Assembly: GCA_012931725.1 (NCBI GenBank)
Contig: CM022949.1
Coordinates: 66,729,679 to 66,793,678 of the forward strand
From: Litsea cubeba
Taxonomy: Eukaryota; Streptophyta; Magnoliopsida; Laurales; Lauraceae
Reading direction: 5' to 3'
Length of the DNA stretch: 64,000 nt
The notes under the pieces were generated by a model, which saw nothing but the letters and a program-made list of their open reading frames with translations, ran no database searches and was not told the origin of the DNA. A program made the translations under genes and the position numbers. This document shows positions 1 to 11,313 of this stretch, one piece after another; within the stretch, counting starts at the first letter, position 1; each line of letters opens with the position of its first letter.

Positions 1-480
1 CCTACTTCTTCATCTGGCGATTTTGGCGTTTTTTTCTCAAAAGAATTTCATCCAGCCGTACAATTTTGTGGATATTTCTCCAAATCCCATCAAACGTGGA
101 CTAGAGGACACATTTTTTATCTCCTCCAGGATGATGTCCACTAATCTGTGATTGGACCACGTTGTGGGGCCCACGCATCTCTCCTGCACAAGAACTCAAG
201 GTCGTCTGGCAGTTTTTTTTTCTTGCTCTGGGGCAAAATTTGCTACATGCTTCTCTCAGCCACTACCGCTGCTTTCTTCCTGCTGGGTTCGTAAAATCAT
301 CTCAGTTTACATCACAGATTCTGATCTTCTGTGATAGTTTGGCTCTACACTGTTTTTTTAATACTTTGGTTACTTTATTGCACTCTCTGGTGGCTGTTCG
401 TGTGTCTTCAAGTTGAGATTTATTCTACTGGTAGTATCTTCAAGTTGAGATTTATTCTACTGGTAGTAGGATTGCTACTT

Positions 481-521
<41 letters not shown>

Positions 522-546
522 CTAAACATATCTCTGCAGTGATATT
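1..546 (+). other. Untranslated leader of copia element C1
   Basis: This stretch lies upstream of the C1 gag start and has no convincing coding frame. It contains a copied 34-base segment around 414-467 (two tandem copies of a phrase containing TTCAAGTTGAGATTTATT) and a run of about 38 T at 482-521. No primer-binding site (TGGTATCAGAGC) is present, so the 5' LTR and primer-binding site must lie left of the window. The wording resembles the leaders of C3 and C4, which also contain 'gtggggcccac' phrases before gag. Confidence 0.6.
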
Positions 547-3500
547 ATGGAGAAAGGTGATATCACTGTGATCAAGTTTAATGGTAAAAACTATACCACT
601 TAGGCTTTTCAATTTCAAATTTACCTTAAGGGTAAAGAACTCTGGGGACATCTTGATGATTCAGATCCCAAACCTACTGATGATAAGCTTTTAGCTAAAT
701 GGGAGGTTAAAGATTGGCAAATCATGACATGGATATTGGGGTCCGTCGATGCACAGTTCATCCTGAACCTTCGCCCATACAAGACTGCTAAAGAAATGTG
801 GCTCTATTTAAAGAAGATATATTTGTAAGAAAATTATGCTCGAAGGTTTCATTTAGAACATGAAATCTCACAGCTTGTTCAAGAGACCCTGTCGATACAG
901 GATTACTACTCTCAGTTTACTAGTCTGTGGACTGATTACGCTGAGATTATTTATGTTGACCTTCCCGCTGCCTCCTTATCCTCTATTCAAGAGATCCACC
1001 AAACAAGTCAGCGGGATCAGTTTCTGATGAAGTTACGGCCCCAATTTGAAACTGTGCGCTCCAACTTAATGAGCAAGGTGCCTTCCCCTTCACTCGAATC
1101 ATGTTTGGGTGAACTCCTTAGAGAGGAACAGCGCTTACTGACTCAGAACGCACTTACACATACTACCCCTCCGACTGCTCCTATCGACGTTGCTTATATA
1201 GCCCGGGGTAAGCCTCAAGCCCGGGACATGAGCAAGGTCAAATGTTTTTGCTGCCACAAACTCGGACATGTTTCACTCAGTACAACCAGAAGTTGTTCCT
1301 ACTGCAAAACCAAAGGTCATGTTCTTCCAAAATGCCGGACGCGACCTCAGAATAGGGCACAACAACAGAGAGCCTACTCTGCACATCTTCCTAAAGCTTC
1401 TTCACCAGTCATGCCTGCACCACCTGTTGCCACTTCTTCTTCTACCCTTACTCCTGAAATGGTCCAGCAAATGATCATAAATGCTTTCTCTGCACTTGGC
1501 CTGTCAGGTAAACCAACATCTTCAGTATCCACCTGGTATATTGATTCAAGGGCCTCCAATCATATGACACACTCTCCTGCCAATATGACTCATATCAGGG
1601 AGTATGATGGAGACCTCTGCATCAATACCGCTGATGGTGGCAGTGTTCCCATTTTTGCTGTTGGCCAGGTTCCTCACTCCCTGCCCTTGCATAATGTTTT
1701 TCTTTCCCCTCGCTTAACCACAAATTTGTTATCCGTTGGTCAACTTGTTGATAGTAATTGCTCCATCCTTTTTTCTCGCTCTGGTTGTGTTGTGCAGGAT
1801 CAAGTATCGAGGAAGGTGCTAGCGAAGGTTCCTAAGCAAGGACGACTGTTTCCTCTCCAGATTTCATCACAAGAAAAGCCCCCTTCAGAGTCTGCTTTGT
1901 TCTCTCATTTTAGTCAAAATAAATGCCAATTGTGGCATAATCGTTTAGGACATCCTAATGCCAAAACTTTGATGTTTTTATTAAATTCTGGTTTAATTAA
2001 TGATACTAAAGTTTCTTTTAAGGATGTTTCTTTTACTTGTGATAGCTGCAAGATGGGGAAAGGAAAAACCCTTCCTTTTCCTCTTCATGATTCCTTAGCA
2101 ATGAAATGTTTTGATATTGTTCATAGTGATGTCTGTGGTATTGCACCTGTTATCTCTCATTCTCATTATAAATACTTTGTTACATTCATCGATGATTATA
2201 GTCGTTTTACTTGGATTTATTTTTTGCATGCTAAGTCTTATGTTTTCTCAGTTTTTAAAGTTTTCTTGTCTTATGTTGAGAATCAATTTTCCACTACCAT
2301 TAAAATTCTTAGGTCTGATTCAGGGGGGGAGTATGTTTCTAAGGACTTTCAATCATTTTTGCAATCCAAAGGCATTATCTCCCAGCGATCTTGTCCTTAC
2401 ACCCCCCAACAAAATGGTGTCTGAACGAAAAAAACGACATCTCTTGGATATTGCTCGTTCACTTTTGTTAGCATCTTCTGTTCCCACTAGGTTTTGGCCC
2501 GAAGCCCTGTCAACCGTTGTGCATGTCATAAATCGCTTACCTTCGTCTCGATTAGACAACCAGACACCGTTTTTTAGACTATTTCAAAGGAATCCTCTTT
2601 ATGATCATCTTCGTCCTTTTGGGTGTATTTGTTTTGTTCTTCCTCCCACTGAGCGCACTAAGTTAACAGCTCAATCCTCCATCTGTGCCTTTCTTGGTTA
2701 TGCTCTGAACCAAAAAGGCTATCTATGTTATGATTCTACAGCCAAAAGAATTTGGGTGTCTCGCAATGTCGTGTTTTTTGAAAATCAATATTTCTTTCCA
2801 AGGCATGGTGACTCGAATGACTTTGTCTCATTCTCTTTTTTACCATCCTTTTTAGATGCAATGTCTCCACCTGTTACTCGTTTTAAGCCGAATTTTGTGT
2901 ATAAACGACGGAATGTTACAGATGATACTGCCTCTGGGTCTCTCGCTACGCCTATCCTGACTACACCTGATCCACCTCCGAAGCCTCCCGCCCCTGATCC
3001 TACACCTAATCCACCTCCGAAGCCCCTTGCTCTTCGCCGATCCATTCGCCACATCAAGCCACCTGATCGTTATAGCTTTACTCATGCTTCATTATTAACC
3101 ACTTTGTCTTCTATTTCTATCCCTAACTCATACTCTCAGGCAGTGCAGCATGATTGTTGGATACAGGCTATGCAGGAAGAACTTACTGCTCTTCAAACAA
3201 ATCATACAAGGGACATTGTTACATGTCCTTCATCTGTCAAACCCATTGGATGCAAGTGGGTATACTCGGTGAAATTGAAGTCTGATAGATCCTTAGATCG
3301 CTACAAAGCCCCTCTAGTTGCACTTGAAAACAGGCAGGAGTATGGTATCGACTATGAGGAGACTTTTGCTCCGGTGGCCAAAATGACAATTGTACGTACA
3401 GTTCTTGCAATAGCTGCCTCTCAGTCATGGCCTCCATATCAGATGGATGTGAAGAATGCATTTCTTCATAGGGATCTTAAAGAAGTCTACATGCGTCTCC

Positions 3501-4367
3501 CTAATGGAATTCCTTCTTCCAAGATTGATGTCGCTCGTCGAAGACGCTCCTTATATGGCCTTAAACAGGCACCCCGAGCCTGGTTTGACAAGTTTCAAAC
3601 CACTCTCCTTCAGCTTTCTTTTATACAGAGCCCGTATGATCCTTCGATGTTCACACTTCATTCATCACGAGGATCCACAATTCTCCTTGTGTATGTCGAT
3701 GATGTCATTATTACTGGCCCTCACAGTGATATGATTCGACAAATACAAGCCTCTCTGCAAGATAAGTTTCATATGAAGGATTTGGGACCTTTGAATTATT
3801 TCTTGGGTTTAGAAGTTCAACAATCTAAGAAAGGCTTGTTTCTTCATCAGCACAAATATGCTACTGACCTAGTGGATCTCGCCGATCTTGGTGATTCTAG
3901 CCCAGTCGACACCCCGTTGGAAATAAATGCCAAGCTTCGTCAACAAGACGGCGATCTCCTTCCTGATCCTACATTCTATCGTCATTTGGTTGGTAGCCTT
4001 GTCTACCTAACCATTACTCGACTAGATCTCTCTGATGCTGTTAATCTGGTCAGTCAGTTTATGACAGCCCGCGGCATCATCATTTGGCGGCAGTCAAACG
4101 GATTATTCGATATATCCTTCGTACCCCTACCCGCGGCTTATTTTTTCCAATTGGCACACCACTTACACTCACTGCTTATTCTGACGCGGATTGGGCCGGC
4201 TGTCCGGACACGCCGCTCTACCACAAGATGGTGTGTTTACTTGGGAGACGCCTTGATATCCTGGAGATGTAAAAAGCAAGATAAAGTCTCCAAATCTTCC
4301 ACGGAATCAGAATATCGGGCCATGTCTACCGCTTGTTCTGAGATCCTATGGCTACGTGGGTTGCTCT

Positions 4368-4732
4368 TGTCAAGATCTAAAATCTATGAAAATCTTGACA
4401 GTGATGAACTCACGATAGAATAACAGATGCAATTGTAAAGTAATTGCTTGCCGTTCTTTGGTGATTGTATTACAATATATAAGTGTTACAATGCCTTAAT
4501 TTAGGCTCCCAGAAAAGAAACATATCTAATTACAATCAATCTAACTAATTACAAACAAATTCTATTCTAAGTTAGGAAACTAAAATCATAATAGGATAAG
4601 TACAGCTGGGAATATATTGACTCAGTCCAACCACATAAGATATACGTTGGATCTAAGTTGAACTGGATCCTATGGGCCTGCGGGCCTGGACCCTGTGCTG
4701 GGCCTTGGGCCTGTTGGGCCTGTGCTTTAACA
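4368..4732 (-). repeat. 3' LTR of C2
   Basis: This 365-bp LTR has TG...CA ends and matches 9486-9850 base for base as far as I could compare. On the minus strand it begins TGTTAAAGCACAGG, with several GGCCCA-type phrases in its first 70 bases. The C2 polypurine tract abuts it at 4733. Confidence 0.96.
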
Positions 4733-4741
4733 CCCCCCCTC
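4733..4741 (-). other. Polypurine tract of C2
   Basis: On the minus strand this reads GAGGGGGGG and directly abuts the 3' LTR. It primes plus-strand DNA synthesis in LTR retrotransposons. The last gag-pol stop codon (4740-4742) overlaps it. Confidence 0.85.
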
Positions 4742-7700
4742 AAATTGATGCGGGAGAATCAACGAGCATCAATTTGCCAACCAAGAATTGATGGCGAGGT
4801 CGGGGAAGACCTTTAGTGAAAATGTCAGCCAGTTGAAATTCAGTGGAGACATGCGGAAGGCTGATGACAGAGCGTTTAAGCTCATCACGGATGAAGTGAC
4901 AATCAACCTCGATGTGTTTAGTGCGTTCATGAAAAATCGGATTCTCAGTAATCCGAATGGCACTGGTATTATCCGCATAGAGGGGAGTAGCACCATCTGC
5001 TGGAAAACCAATGTCAGAGAGTAGACCGCGGAGCCAAAGAATTTCGGAGCACGCAGCAGACATGGCTCGGTATTCAGCTTCGGTAGAAGATTTTGAGACC
5101 GTGCCCTGTTTCTTGCATTTCCAGGAAATAAGACAATCACCCAAAAACATGCACCATCCTGTCGTTGATCGGCGAGTATCAGGACAACCAGCCCAATCAG
5201 CATCTGAATAAGCTTTGAGACGGAGAGGGTTGTTGGATGGAAAAAACAACCCACGAGTCGGTGTACGAATAAGGTACCGAATGATGCGGCGAACAGCAGC
5301 CATATGAAGATGACGAGGAGCAGCCATGAACTGGCTCATGAGATTAACCGCATAAGAGATATCAGGACGAGTAATCGTGAGATAAATCAAACTCCCGACT
5401 AACTGGCGATAGGTAGTTGGATCAGAAAGAAGATCACCCTCGTCGCGACTGAGTTTGACATGCAGTTCGACCGGCGTATCTACTGGAACAGAGGCAGTAA
5501 GGCCTGCCAAGTCAATGAGATCAACAGTGTATTTGTGCTGATTGAGAAAGAGACCTGTAGAGGTTTGATGTACTTCAAGACCAAGAAAATAGTGCAAAGG
5601 GCCGAGATCTTTCATGTGAAATGTCGCACTAAGAGAAGCTTGGAGCTTCTGAATCATTTGAGCATTAGGACCAGTAATTACTATGTCATCAACATAGACA
5701 AGCAGCACGGTGATCCCGGATGGAGCATGATTGAAGAAACATAGAAGGATCATAGGAGCTCGGATGAAAATCTAAACGTAGAAGAGCAGCTTGAAATTTC
5801 TCAAACCAGGCACGAGGAGCTTGTTTCAGCCCATAGAGAGAGCGACGAAGTTTGGCAACCATACCAGTTTTGGATGAGCATCCCTGAGGCAGACGCATAT
5901 ACACATCTTCTTTTAGATCACCATGGAGAAACGCATTCTTGACATCCATTTGATATAGGGGCCAAGACTGGGATGCAGCAACAGCAAGAATTGTGCGGAC
6001 AGTGGTCATTTTTGCAACTGGAGCAAAAGTTTCGTCATAATCAACGCCATATTCCTGCCGATTTCCAAGAGCGACTAGGCGCGCCTTATATCGATCCAAG
6101 GTACCATCAGATTTTAGCTTGAGAGAAAAAAACCCATTTACAGCCAATAGGTTTGACACCTATAGGAAACTGGCACAACATCCCATGTATGATTTTTCTC
6201 CAATGCATCAAGTTCATCTTGCATGGCCTGGTTCCAACATTTGTCCTGCACAGCCTGAGAATAGGATTGAGGAATAGGAGAGGAGGACAAAGTTGCCATT
6301 AAGGAAGGATGGGAGAACCCATAGCGATCAGGGGGTACCGAAATGCGAGTGGAGCGACGCAAGGGAGGAATTGCCAAGGGACCAGGAACCTCAGGTGGAC
6401 CGAATGTGGGAGGAAGATCGAGAGGTGAACCCCCTGGAGACGCATCTGTAGTCCGCCTGCGATACACAAAATTAGGATTAAACCGAACAATAGATGTGTC
6501 ATCAGAAAAACCAGGTAAGGAAACCAAAGAGGAGTTGTCAGGAGCATCAAGATGTTTTTGAAAGAAATACTCGTTTTCAAAAAACACGACATTCCGAGAG
6601 GTACGAATGCGACGAATGTGAGGATCATAGCAAAGAAACCCTTTCTGAAAAGGTGCATATCCTAAAAAAACACACCTAGCAGATTGAGCAGTAAGTTTGG
6701 TCCGTTCAGATGGTGGCAAATGCACAAAGCAAACAGAACCAAAAACATGAAGATCATCATAAGATGGAGAGATCTTGTAGAGACGATAATATGGGCTTTG
6801 ATTGTCAATAGAAGATGAAGGCATTCGGTTAATGAGGTGAACCGCAGTAGCCAAAGCCTCAGTCCAAAACCGGGATGGAACAGATGAGTCAAGTAGAAGG
6901 GATCGAGTGACATCAAGGAGATGTCGATTTTTCCTTTCAGCGATCCCATTCTGTTGTGGAGTATAAGGACACGTTCTTTGAGAGATAATTCCTTTTGTTT
7001 GCAAATATTGTTGAAAATCAGAGGACATGTATTCCCCACCTGAGTCAGAGCGCAAGATTTTAATGCAAGTAGAAAATTGGTTTTCTACATAAGCTAAAAA
7101 AATCTTAAAAACATGAAAAACATCAGATTTGGAATGCAGGAAGTAAACCCATGTGAACCGACTGAAATCATCAATAAAAGTTACAAAGTATTTATAGTGA
7201 GCATGAGAGAGAGTTGGAGCAATGCCCCATACATCGCTGTGAACCAGATCAAAATTCTGAGTGCTATGTGAAGTGGAAATAGGAAAAGGAAGGGTTTTGC
7301 TTTTTCCCAATTTGCAAGTAGCACAATCAAAATACACGTAAGAAGATAAACCAGCAGTTTTATTGATTAAACCAGAATTGAACATTTTGGACAAAGTTTT
7401 CGAATTAGGGTGTCCAAGTCTTTTATGCCACAATTGGCAGTTATCTCTAATGGAAAAACAAAACACATCATTGGTCAATTTATTCCTAAAATATTTTGAA
7501 AAGTCCAGCGGAAACAAGCGCCCACACTTAGGTCCCCTCGCGATCTCCTTCCCGGACATCTGGTCCTGCACAACACAACCAGAAGGAGAAAAAGAGATAT
7601 TACAATTATTTTCAACAAGCTGCCCCACTGACAAAAGGTTGGAAGTTAAATTTGGACATAAATAAACATTCTGCAGTGGAAAGGGACCAGAGATGTCACC

Positions 7701-8837
7701 GACAGCAGTAATGGGAACATGGTCCCCATTAGCAGTTTGGATTTGAAAAGGACCTTTGTAACTTTGCACATTGGAGAGTGTAGCACGGGAAGACGTCATA
7801 TGATTAGATGCCCCAGAGTCAAGAAACCAAGTAGAAGATGGAGAGGATGTACCTGAGAGACCAAAAGTAGATAGGGCATTGACAATCATCTGTTGAACCA
7901 TATCTGGAGTGAGAGAGGATGAAGGACCAGGCTGTGAGGACTCAGATGAAGCAGCAGGTATAGCCGAAGAAGCAACATACGCCTGCGGAGCCTGAGACTG
8001 AGGAGTCTGAGGGAGTGCTGATGAACGTTGGGGTCGGCGGCGACATTCAGTGATGATATGTCCCGACCTTTTACAGTAGCTGCAGACCTTCTGTTTGCAT
8101 TGAGTCGCAATGTGCCCAAATTTTTGACAACTATAACATTGCATTTTGCTCAAGTCGCGCATCGGAGGCTGAGAAGTTTTATTAGCCGAAAAAGCGACTG
8201 AATAGGTTCCAGTCGTTTGTTGTGCTATATGAGCTGAGGTCGCAATGCGTTGTTCTTCTCGGAGGAGTTCATTTAAGCATACATCCATGGAAGGTAATGG
8301 CGTTCGATTCATCAGAGCAGATCTGATACTTTCATATTCACTGCGCAGTTTCATTAAAAATTGATCTCTTTGACTAGAGGCTTGAAGATCCTGAATAACG
8401 AGCAAAACATCTGGAGCTACATCAGCATACTTAATACCATCATATTCTGACCACAGTGTACGAAATCCAGAATAGTAATCCTGGATGGACAAGGTGCCTT
8501 GCTTATATTCTGCAATTTCACATTCAAGATGAAATTGTCGTGCAGAATTATCTTGATGGTATACTTTCTTCAGATACCCCCACATGTCTTTGGAAGTGGG
8601 ATAAGGTTTAAGATTCATGATCAGATGTGGCTCAATAGAGCCGAGGATCCATGATTTGATCTTCGCATCTTTAGTAAGCCAAGAGGAGATCTTCTTTTCA
8701 TCTTCAGTGGGTTTAGGGTCAGATCCAGAAATATAACCCCACAATTCCTTAGCCTCCAGATAGATTTGAAACTGAAATGACCAAGCAGGATAATTCTTTC
8801 CTGTGAACTTGATCAAAGTAACCTCAGATTTTTCCAT
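4740..8837 (-). pseudogene. C2 gag-pol polyprotein, nearly complete but frameshifted
   Basis: The ATG at 8837 opens an 899-codon frame: gag (MEKSEVTLIKF), two zinc knuckles (first C-Y-S-C-Q-K-F-G-H, about 8150-8040), protease D-S-G-A-S near 7820, and integrase with H-H-C-C and RSDSGGEY near 7050. The frame is lost near 6170-6125, where small shifts include a run of seven T (minus strand). RT homology continues in another frame to about 5735, shifts again, and proceeds through YVDD near 5700 and RNase H (DADWAGCPD; ADNTSA) to the stop at 4740. Total length is that of a full copia polyprotein. Because the LTRs are identical, these lesions are either very recent, inherited from a defective copy moved in trans, or sequencing errors at homopolymers. 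Confidence 0.9.
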
Positions 8838-9472
8838 CTCAATGTTGATATTGTGAAAAAATCGATGTAAGTAGCACTAAAAACTGCTCAACAGTCAAGA
8901 ACAAATATGTAGAATGTATATCCTGTGAAAGAAAACTTAATCCAACCAAGCAGGAAGAACAGTGCAAAAACAGCACAAAATTTGGCCAAAAAATAGTCCC
9001 AGACGGCCTTGATATTGGCTGGAAATCTACCACGTGGGACCCACTGATGCTGTTGATCAAGGATCAAGGGACAGATCTGAGAAGCCCTTCTAAACTGGCT
9101 TCTACTGAATCAAGGATGATCTGAATCTACTGAATATTGAAAATTCTGGACGGTCTAGATGAAAACATTGTGAAACTTTGGATAAACTGGAGAATGAGAA
9201 AAAAACCAACCTGGAGTCTCTGTAAAATTCTGAAAAAAATCTCTAATAGTCTTAGGAATATTAGTCGACCACTGTGGAGTGATTTCTGGAAGTTGATCCG
9301 ATGATCTGAGATGGGCCACCAGTCTCTAGGAAAAGAGAAGGAGGCAATGTCGTCTGGATCTGTCTGGGTTTGCAAAACAGATCCTTGATCTGTTGTTCTT
9401 CAAGAAGATTGTGATATCTCTCTACTCAGATTTCCTTGATACTATGAAAAGAAACCAGAGTTCCTTGAACGT
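8838..9472 (-). other. C2 leader between primer-binding site and gag
   Basis: About 635 bp of leader precede the gag ATG on the minus strand. I see no gene. It has 'GTGGGTCCCACGTGG'-like phrases also met in the leaders of C3 and C4. Confidence 0.6.
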
Positions 9473-9485
9473 GGCTCTGATACCA
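9473..9485 (-). other. Primer-binding site of C2
   Basis: On the minus strand TGGTATCAGAGCC follows the 5' LTR end (...TTGACA) with no gap. It is complementary to the 3' end of initiator tRNA-Met, the usual primer of plant copia elements. Confidence 0.93.
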
Positions 9486-9850
9486 TGTCAAGATCTAAAA
9501 TCTATGAAAATCTTGACAGTGATGAACTCACGATAGAATAACAGATGCAATTGTAAAGTAATTGCTTGCCGTTCTTTGGTGATTGTATTACAATATATAA
9601 GTGTTACAATGCCTTAATTTAGGCTCCCAGAAAAGAAACATATCTAATTACAATCAATCTAACTAATTACAAACAAATTCTATTCTAAGTTAGGAAACTA
9701 AAATCATAATAGGATAAGTACAGCTGGGAATATATTGACTCAGTCCAACCACATAAGATATACGTTGGATCTAAGTTGAACTGGATCCTATGGGCCTGCG
9801 GGCCTGGACCCTGTGCTGGGCCTTGGGCCTGTTGGGCCTGTGCTTTAACA
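9486..9850 (-). repeat. 5' LTR of C2
   Basis: This is the promoter-bearing LTR at the upstream end of C2 (minus strand). It is 365 bp and identical to 4368-4732. The C1 target duplication GCTCT follows at 9851-9855. Confidence 0.96.
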
Positions 9851-10084
9851 GCTCTCAGAGCTTGGATTCTCCCAGACTCAACCGACTCTTCTTCATGCTG
9901 ACAACACAAGCATATTGAAGTGGACTGTCACTTCATTCGGGACGAGTATAATCGCAAAGTCATTACTCTTCCTCATATTTCCACTGAGTTCCAGCGTGCT
10001 GAAATCTTCACTAAGGGTCTTCCACGGCCGCAGCATGAATTTCTGGTTTGCAAATTGGTGCTGGTTGATTCTCCGCATCAATTT

Positions 10085-10106
10085 GAGGGGGGGGGGGGGG
10101 GGGGGG
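10085..10106 (+). other. Polypurine tract of C1, expanded to G20
   Basis: The tract reads GA followed by twenty G and abuts the TG of the C1 3' LTR at 10107. Copia tracts in this window have four to seven G, so this one is greatly expanded. Such a run is prone to miscounting. Confidence 0.75.
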
Positions 10107-11313
10107 TGTTAAAGTGTACATTTGTATGATAATAGGCCCAGGCGCCCAGCCCACTTGTATGATAATAGGCCCAGCCCACTTGTATATATGAGATCTAGTC
10201 AGAAAGATAAATACGTATAAGCTAGGATGTCCTTCCATGTTTTAGAGATCTAATTACGTCTTGATTCCATGATTTGTAGCCTAATCTTAGGCAATGTAAA
10301 GTCTATATAAACCAAACCAAACCAAACCAAGCCTTTTCCCACTAGGTGGGGTCAGCTATATGGATTTGACGACGCCAATCAAATCTGTTTAGGGTCATGT
10401 CCTCCATTAGATCCATGTAGGCAAAGTCATGTTTAATAGTTTCTTTCCAACTTCTCTTGGGTCTCCCTCTCCCCCTCCTACTCCTGGTAATCTCCATGCT
10501 TTCACACCTTTTAACAGGTGCCTCCGTTGGACGCCTTCTAACATGGCCGAACCATCTCAGTCGATTTTCTCTCATTTTATCTCCAATCGGTGCTATTCCT
10601 ACTTTGCCCCTAATCTCCTCATTCCTAATCCTATCTTTCCTTGTGATCCCGCACATCTATCTTAGCATTCTCATCTCCGCAACTTCCATCTTCTTGACAT
10701 GATTATGCTTTACTGCCCAACACTCTGATCCATATAACAACGCTGGTCGTACCGCCACCTTAAAATACTTTCCTTTAACCTTGAAGGGGACTTTCCGATC
10801 ACACAAGACCCCCGAAGCACTCCTCCATTTGGTCCACCCGGCCTGAATCCTGTGACTTACATCAGTATCAATCCCTCCATCTTGTTGCACTATAGATCCA
10901 AGGTACCTAAAGTTTTCTTTCTCTACAATCTTTTGTGTGCCCAAACTTACTTCTATGTTACCAGGTGTCCTACTTTGACTAAACTTGCATTCCATATATT
11001 CCGTTTTGCATCGACTTAGCCTAAACCCTTGTCTCTAATGTTTTCCGCCACAATTCTAGTTTAGCATTCACTCCTTCCCTCATCTCATCCACTAAAACAA
11101 TGTCATTTGCAAATAGCATACACCACGGCACCTCATCCTGGATATGTCTTGTAATCTCATCCATAACTAGGGCAAACAAGTACGGGCTTAATGTAAAGTC
11201 TATATAAAGAAGAGAAATCCAAGAAGACAAGACATCGAATGAGAATATTTTCACAAGACTCCTTCTCTGTCGTTCTAGCGTTCTTTCTAAAATGCCTCTG
11301 AATGTCATATAGC
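10107..11313 (+). repeat. 3' LTR of C1, interrupted by a LINE
   Basis: The LTR starts TGTTAAAGTG right after the polypurine tract. It has two copies of a phrase with GATAATAGGCCCAG and a TATA-like TCTATATAA (10302-10310), where the LINE inserted. It resumes at 11190 and probably ends near 11313. The right boundary rests on expected LTR length (about 330 bp net) and a CA end, and is uncertain because the other LTR is off-window. Confidence 0.6.
10311..11189 (-). mobile_element. 5'-truncated RTE-clade LINE
   Basis: The fragment is flanked by an 18-bp target duplication AATGTAAAGTCTATATAA (10293-10310 and 11190-11207). On the minus strand it carries only the C-terminal part of a LINE reverse transcriptase: ALVMDEITR, FANDIVLVDE, FRYLGSIVQQDGG, RLRWFGHVRRRP. 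It ends at a stop at 10342-10344, then a short tail of TTGGT repeats (10311-10333). The wording is that of plant RTE-type LINEs. The catalytic F-A-D-D motif reads F-A-N-D, and there is a frameshift near 11,000, so no active enzyme is left. It inserted in the TATA-like region of the C1 3' LTR. Confidence 0.9.

Larger units (their letters stand above)
4368..9850 (-). mobile_element. Young Ty1/copia retrotransposon C2 inserted in C1
   Basis: The element is bounded by two 365-bp LTRs (4368-4732 and 9486-9850) in which I found no difference. It is flanked by the 5-bp target duplication GCTCT (4363-4367 and 9851-9855). On the minus strand the order is 5' LTR, primer-binding site, leader, gag, protease, integrase, RT, RNase H, polypurine tract, 3' LTR. 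It sits in the RNase H region of C1, whose proteins are recognisably related to its own. Identical LTRs imply a very recent insertion, yet pol carries frameshifts. Confidence 0.96.
547..10082 (+). pseudogene. C1 gag-pol polyprotein, inactivated and interrupted
   Basis: The reading frame opens with ATG at 547 but hits TAG at 601-603 (where the sister element C2 has Trp) and TAA at 826-828. Two CCHC-like zinc knuckles follow near 1240-1330, the first lacking its final Cys. The protease motif near 1545 reads D-S-R where D-S-G is needed. Integrase homology (H-H-C-C, then RSDSGGEY near 2320) shifts frame near 2415, with TGA inside the QQNGV region. The RT keeps YVDD near 3691. A further frameshift lies near 4070, and RNase H is cut at 4367 by C2. 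The C-terminal piece (HADNTS, then DCHFIRDE) resumes at 9851 and runs into the polypurine tract. No functional protein is possible. Assignment to Ty1/copia is secure from domain order and motifs. Confidence 0.85.
1..11313 (+). mobile_element. Ty1/copia retrotransposon C1, decayed and split by nested insertions
   Basis: Gag, protease, integrase, reverse transcriptase and RNase H homology runs left to right from 547 to 4367 and resumes at 9851 after the C2 insertion. It ends in a polypurine tract (10085-10106) and a 3' LTR starting TGTTAAAG at 10107. The gag opening (MEKGDITVIKF) and the order protease-integrase-RT are those of plant copia elements. The 5' LTR is outside the window. The 3' LTR right end is not certain and is placed near 11313, at a TA-GCA boundary before unrelated sequence. 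C1 is clearly older than C2: it carries stops, frameshifts and a damaged protease motif. Confidence 0.85.

Noticed and set aside
1..546. 5' LTR of C1 inside the window
   Set aside because: No TG...CA end, no primer-binding site and no match to the 3' LTR at 10107 were found.
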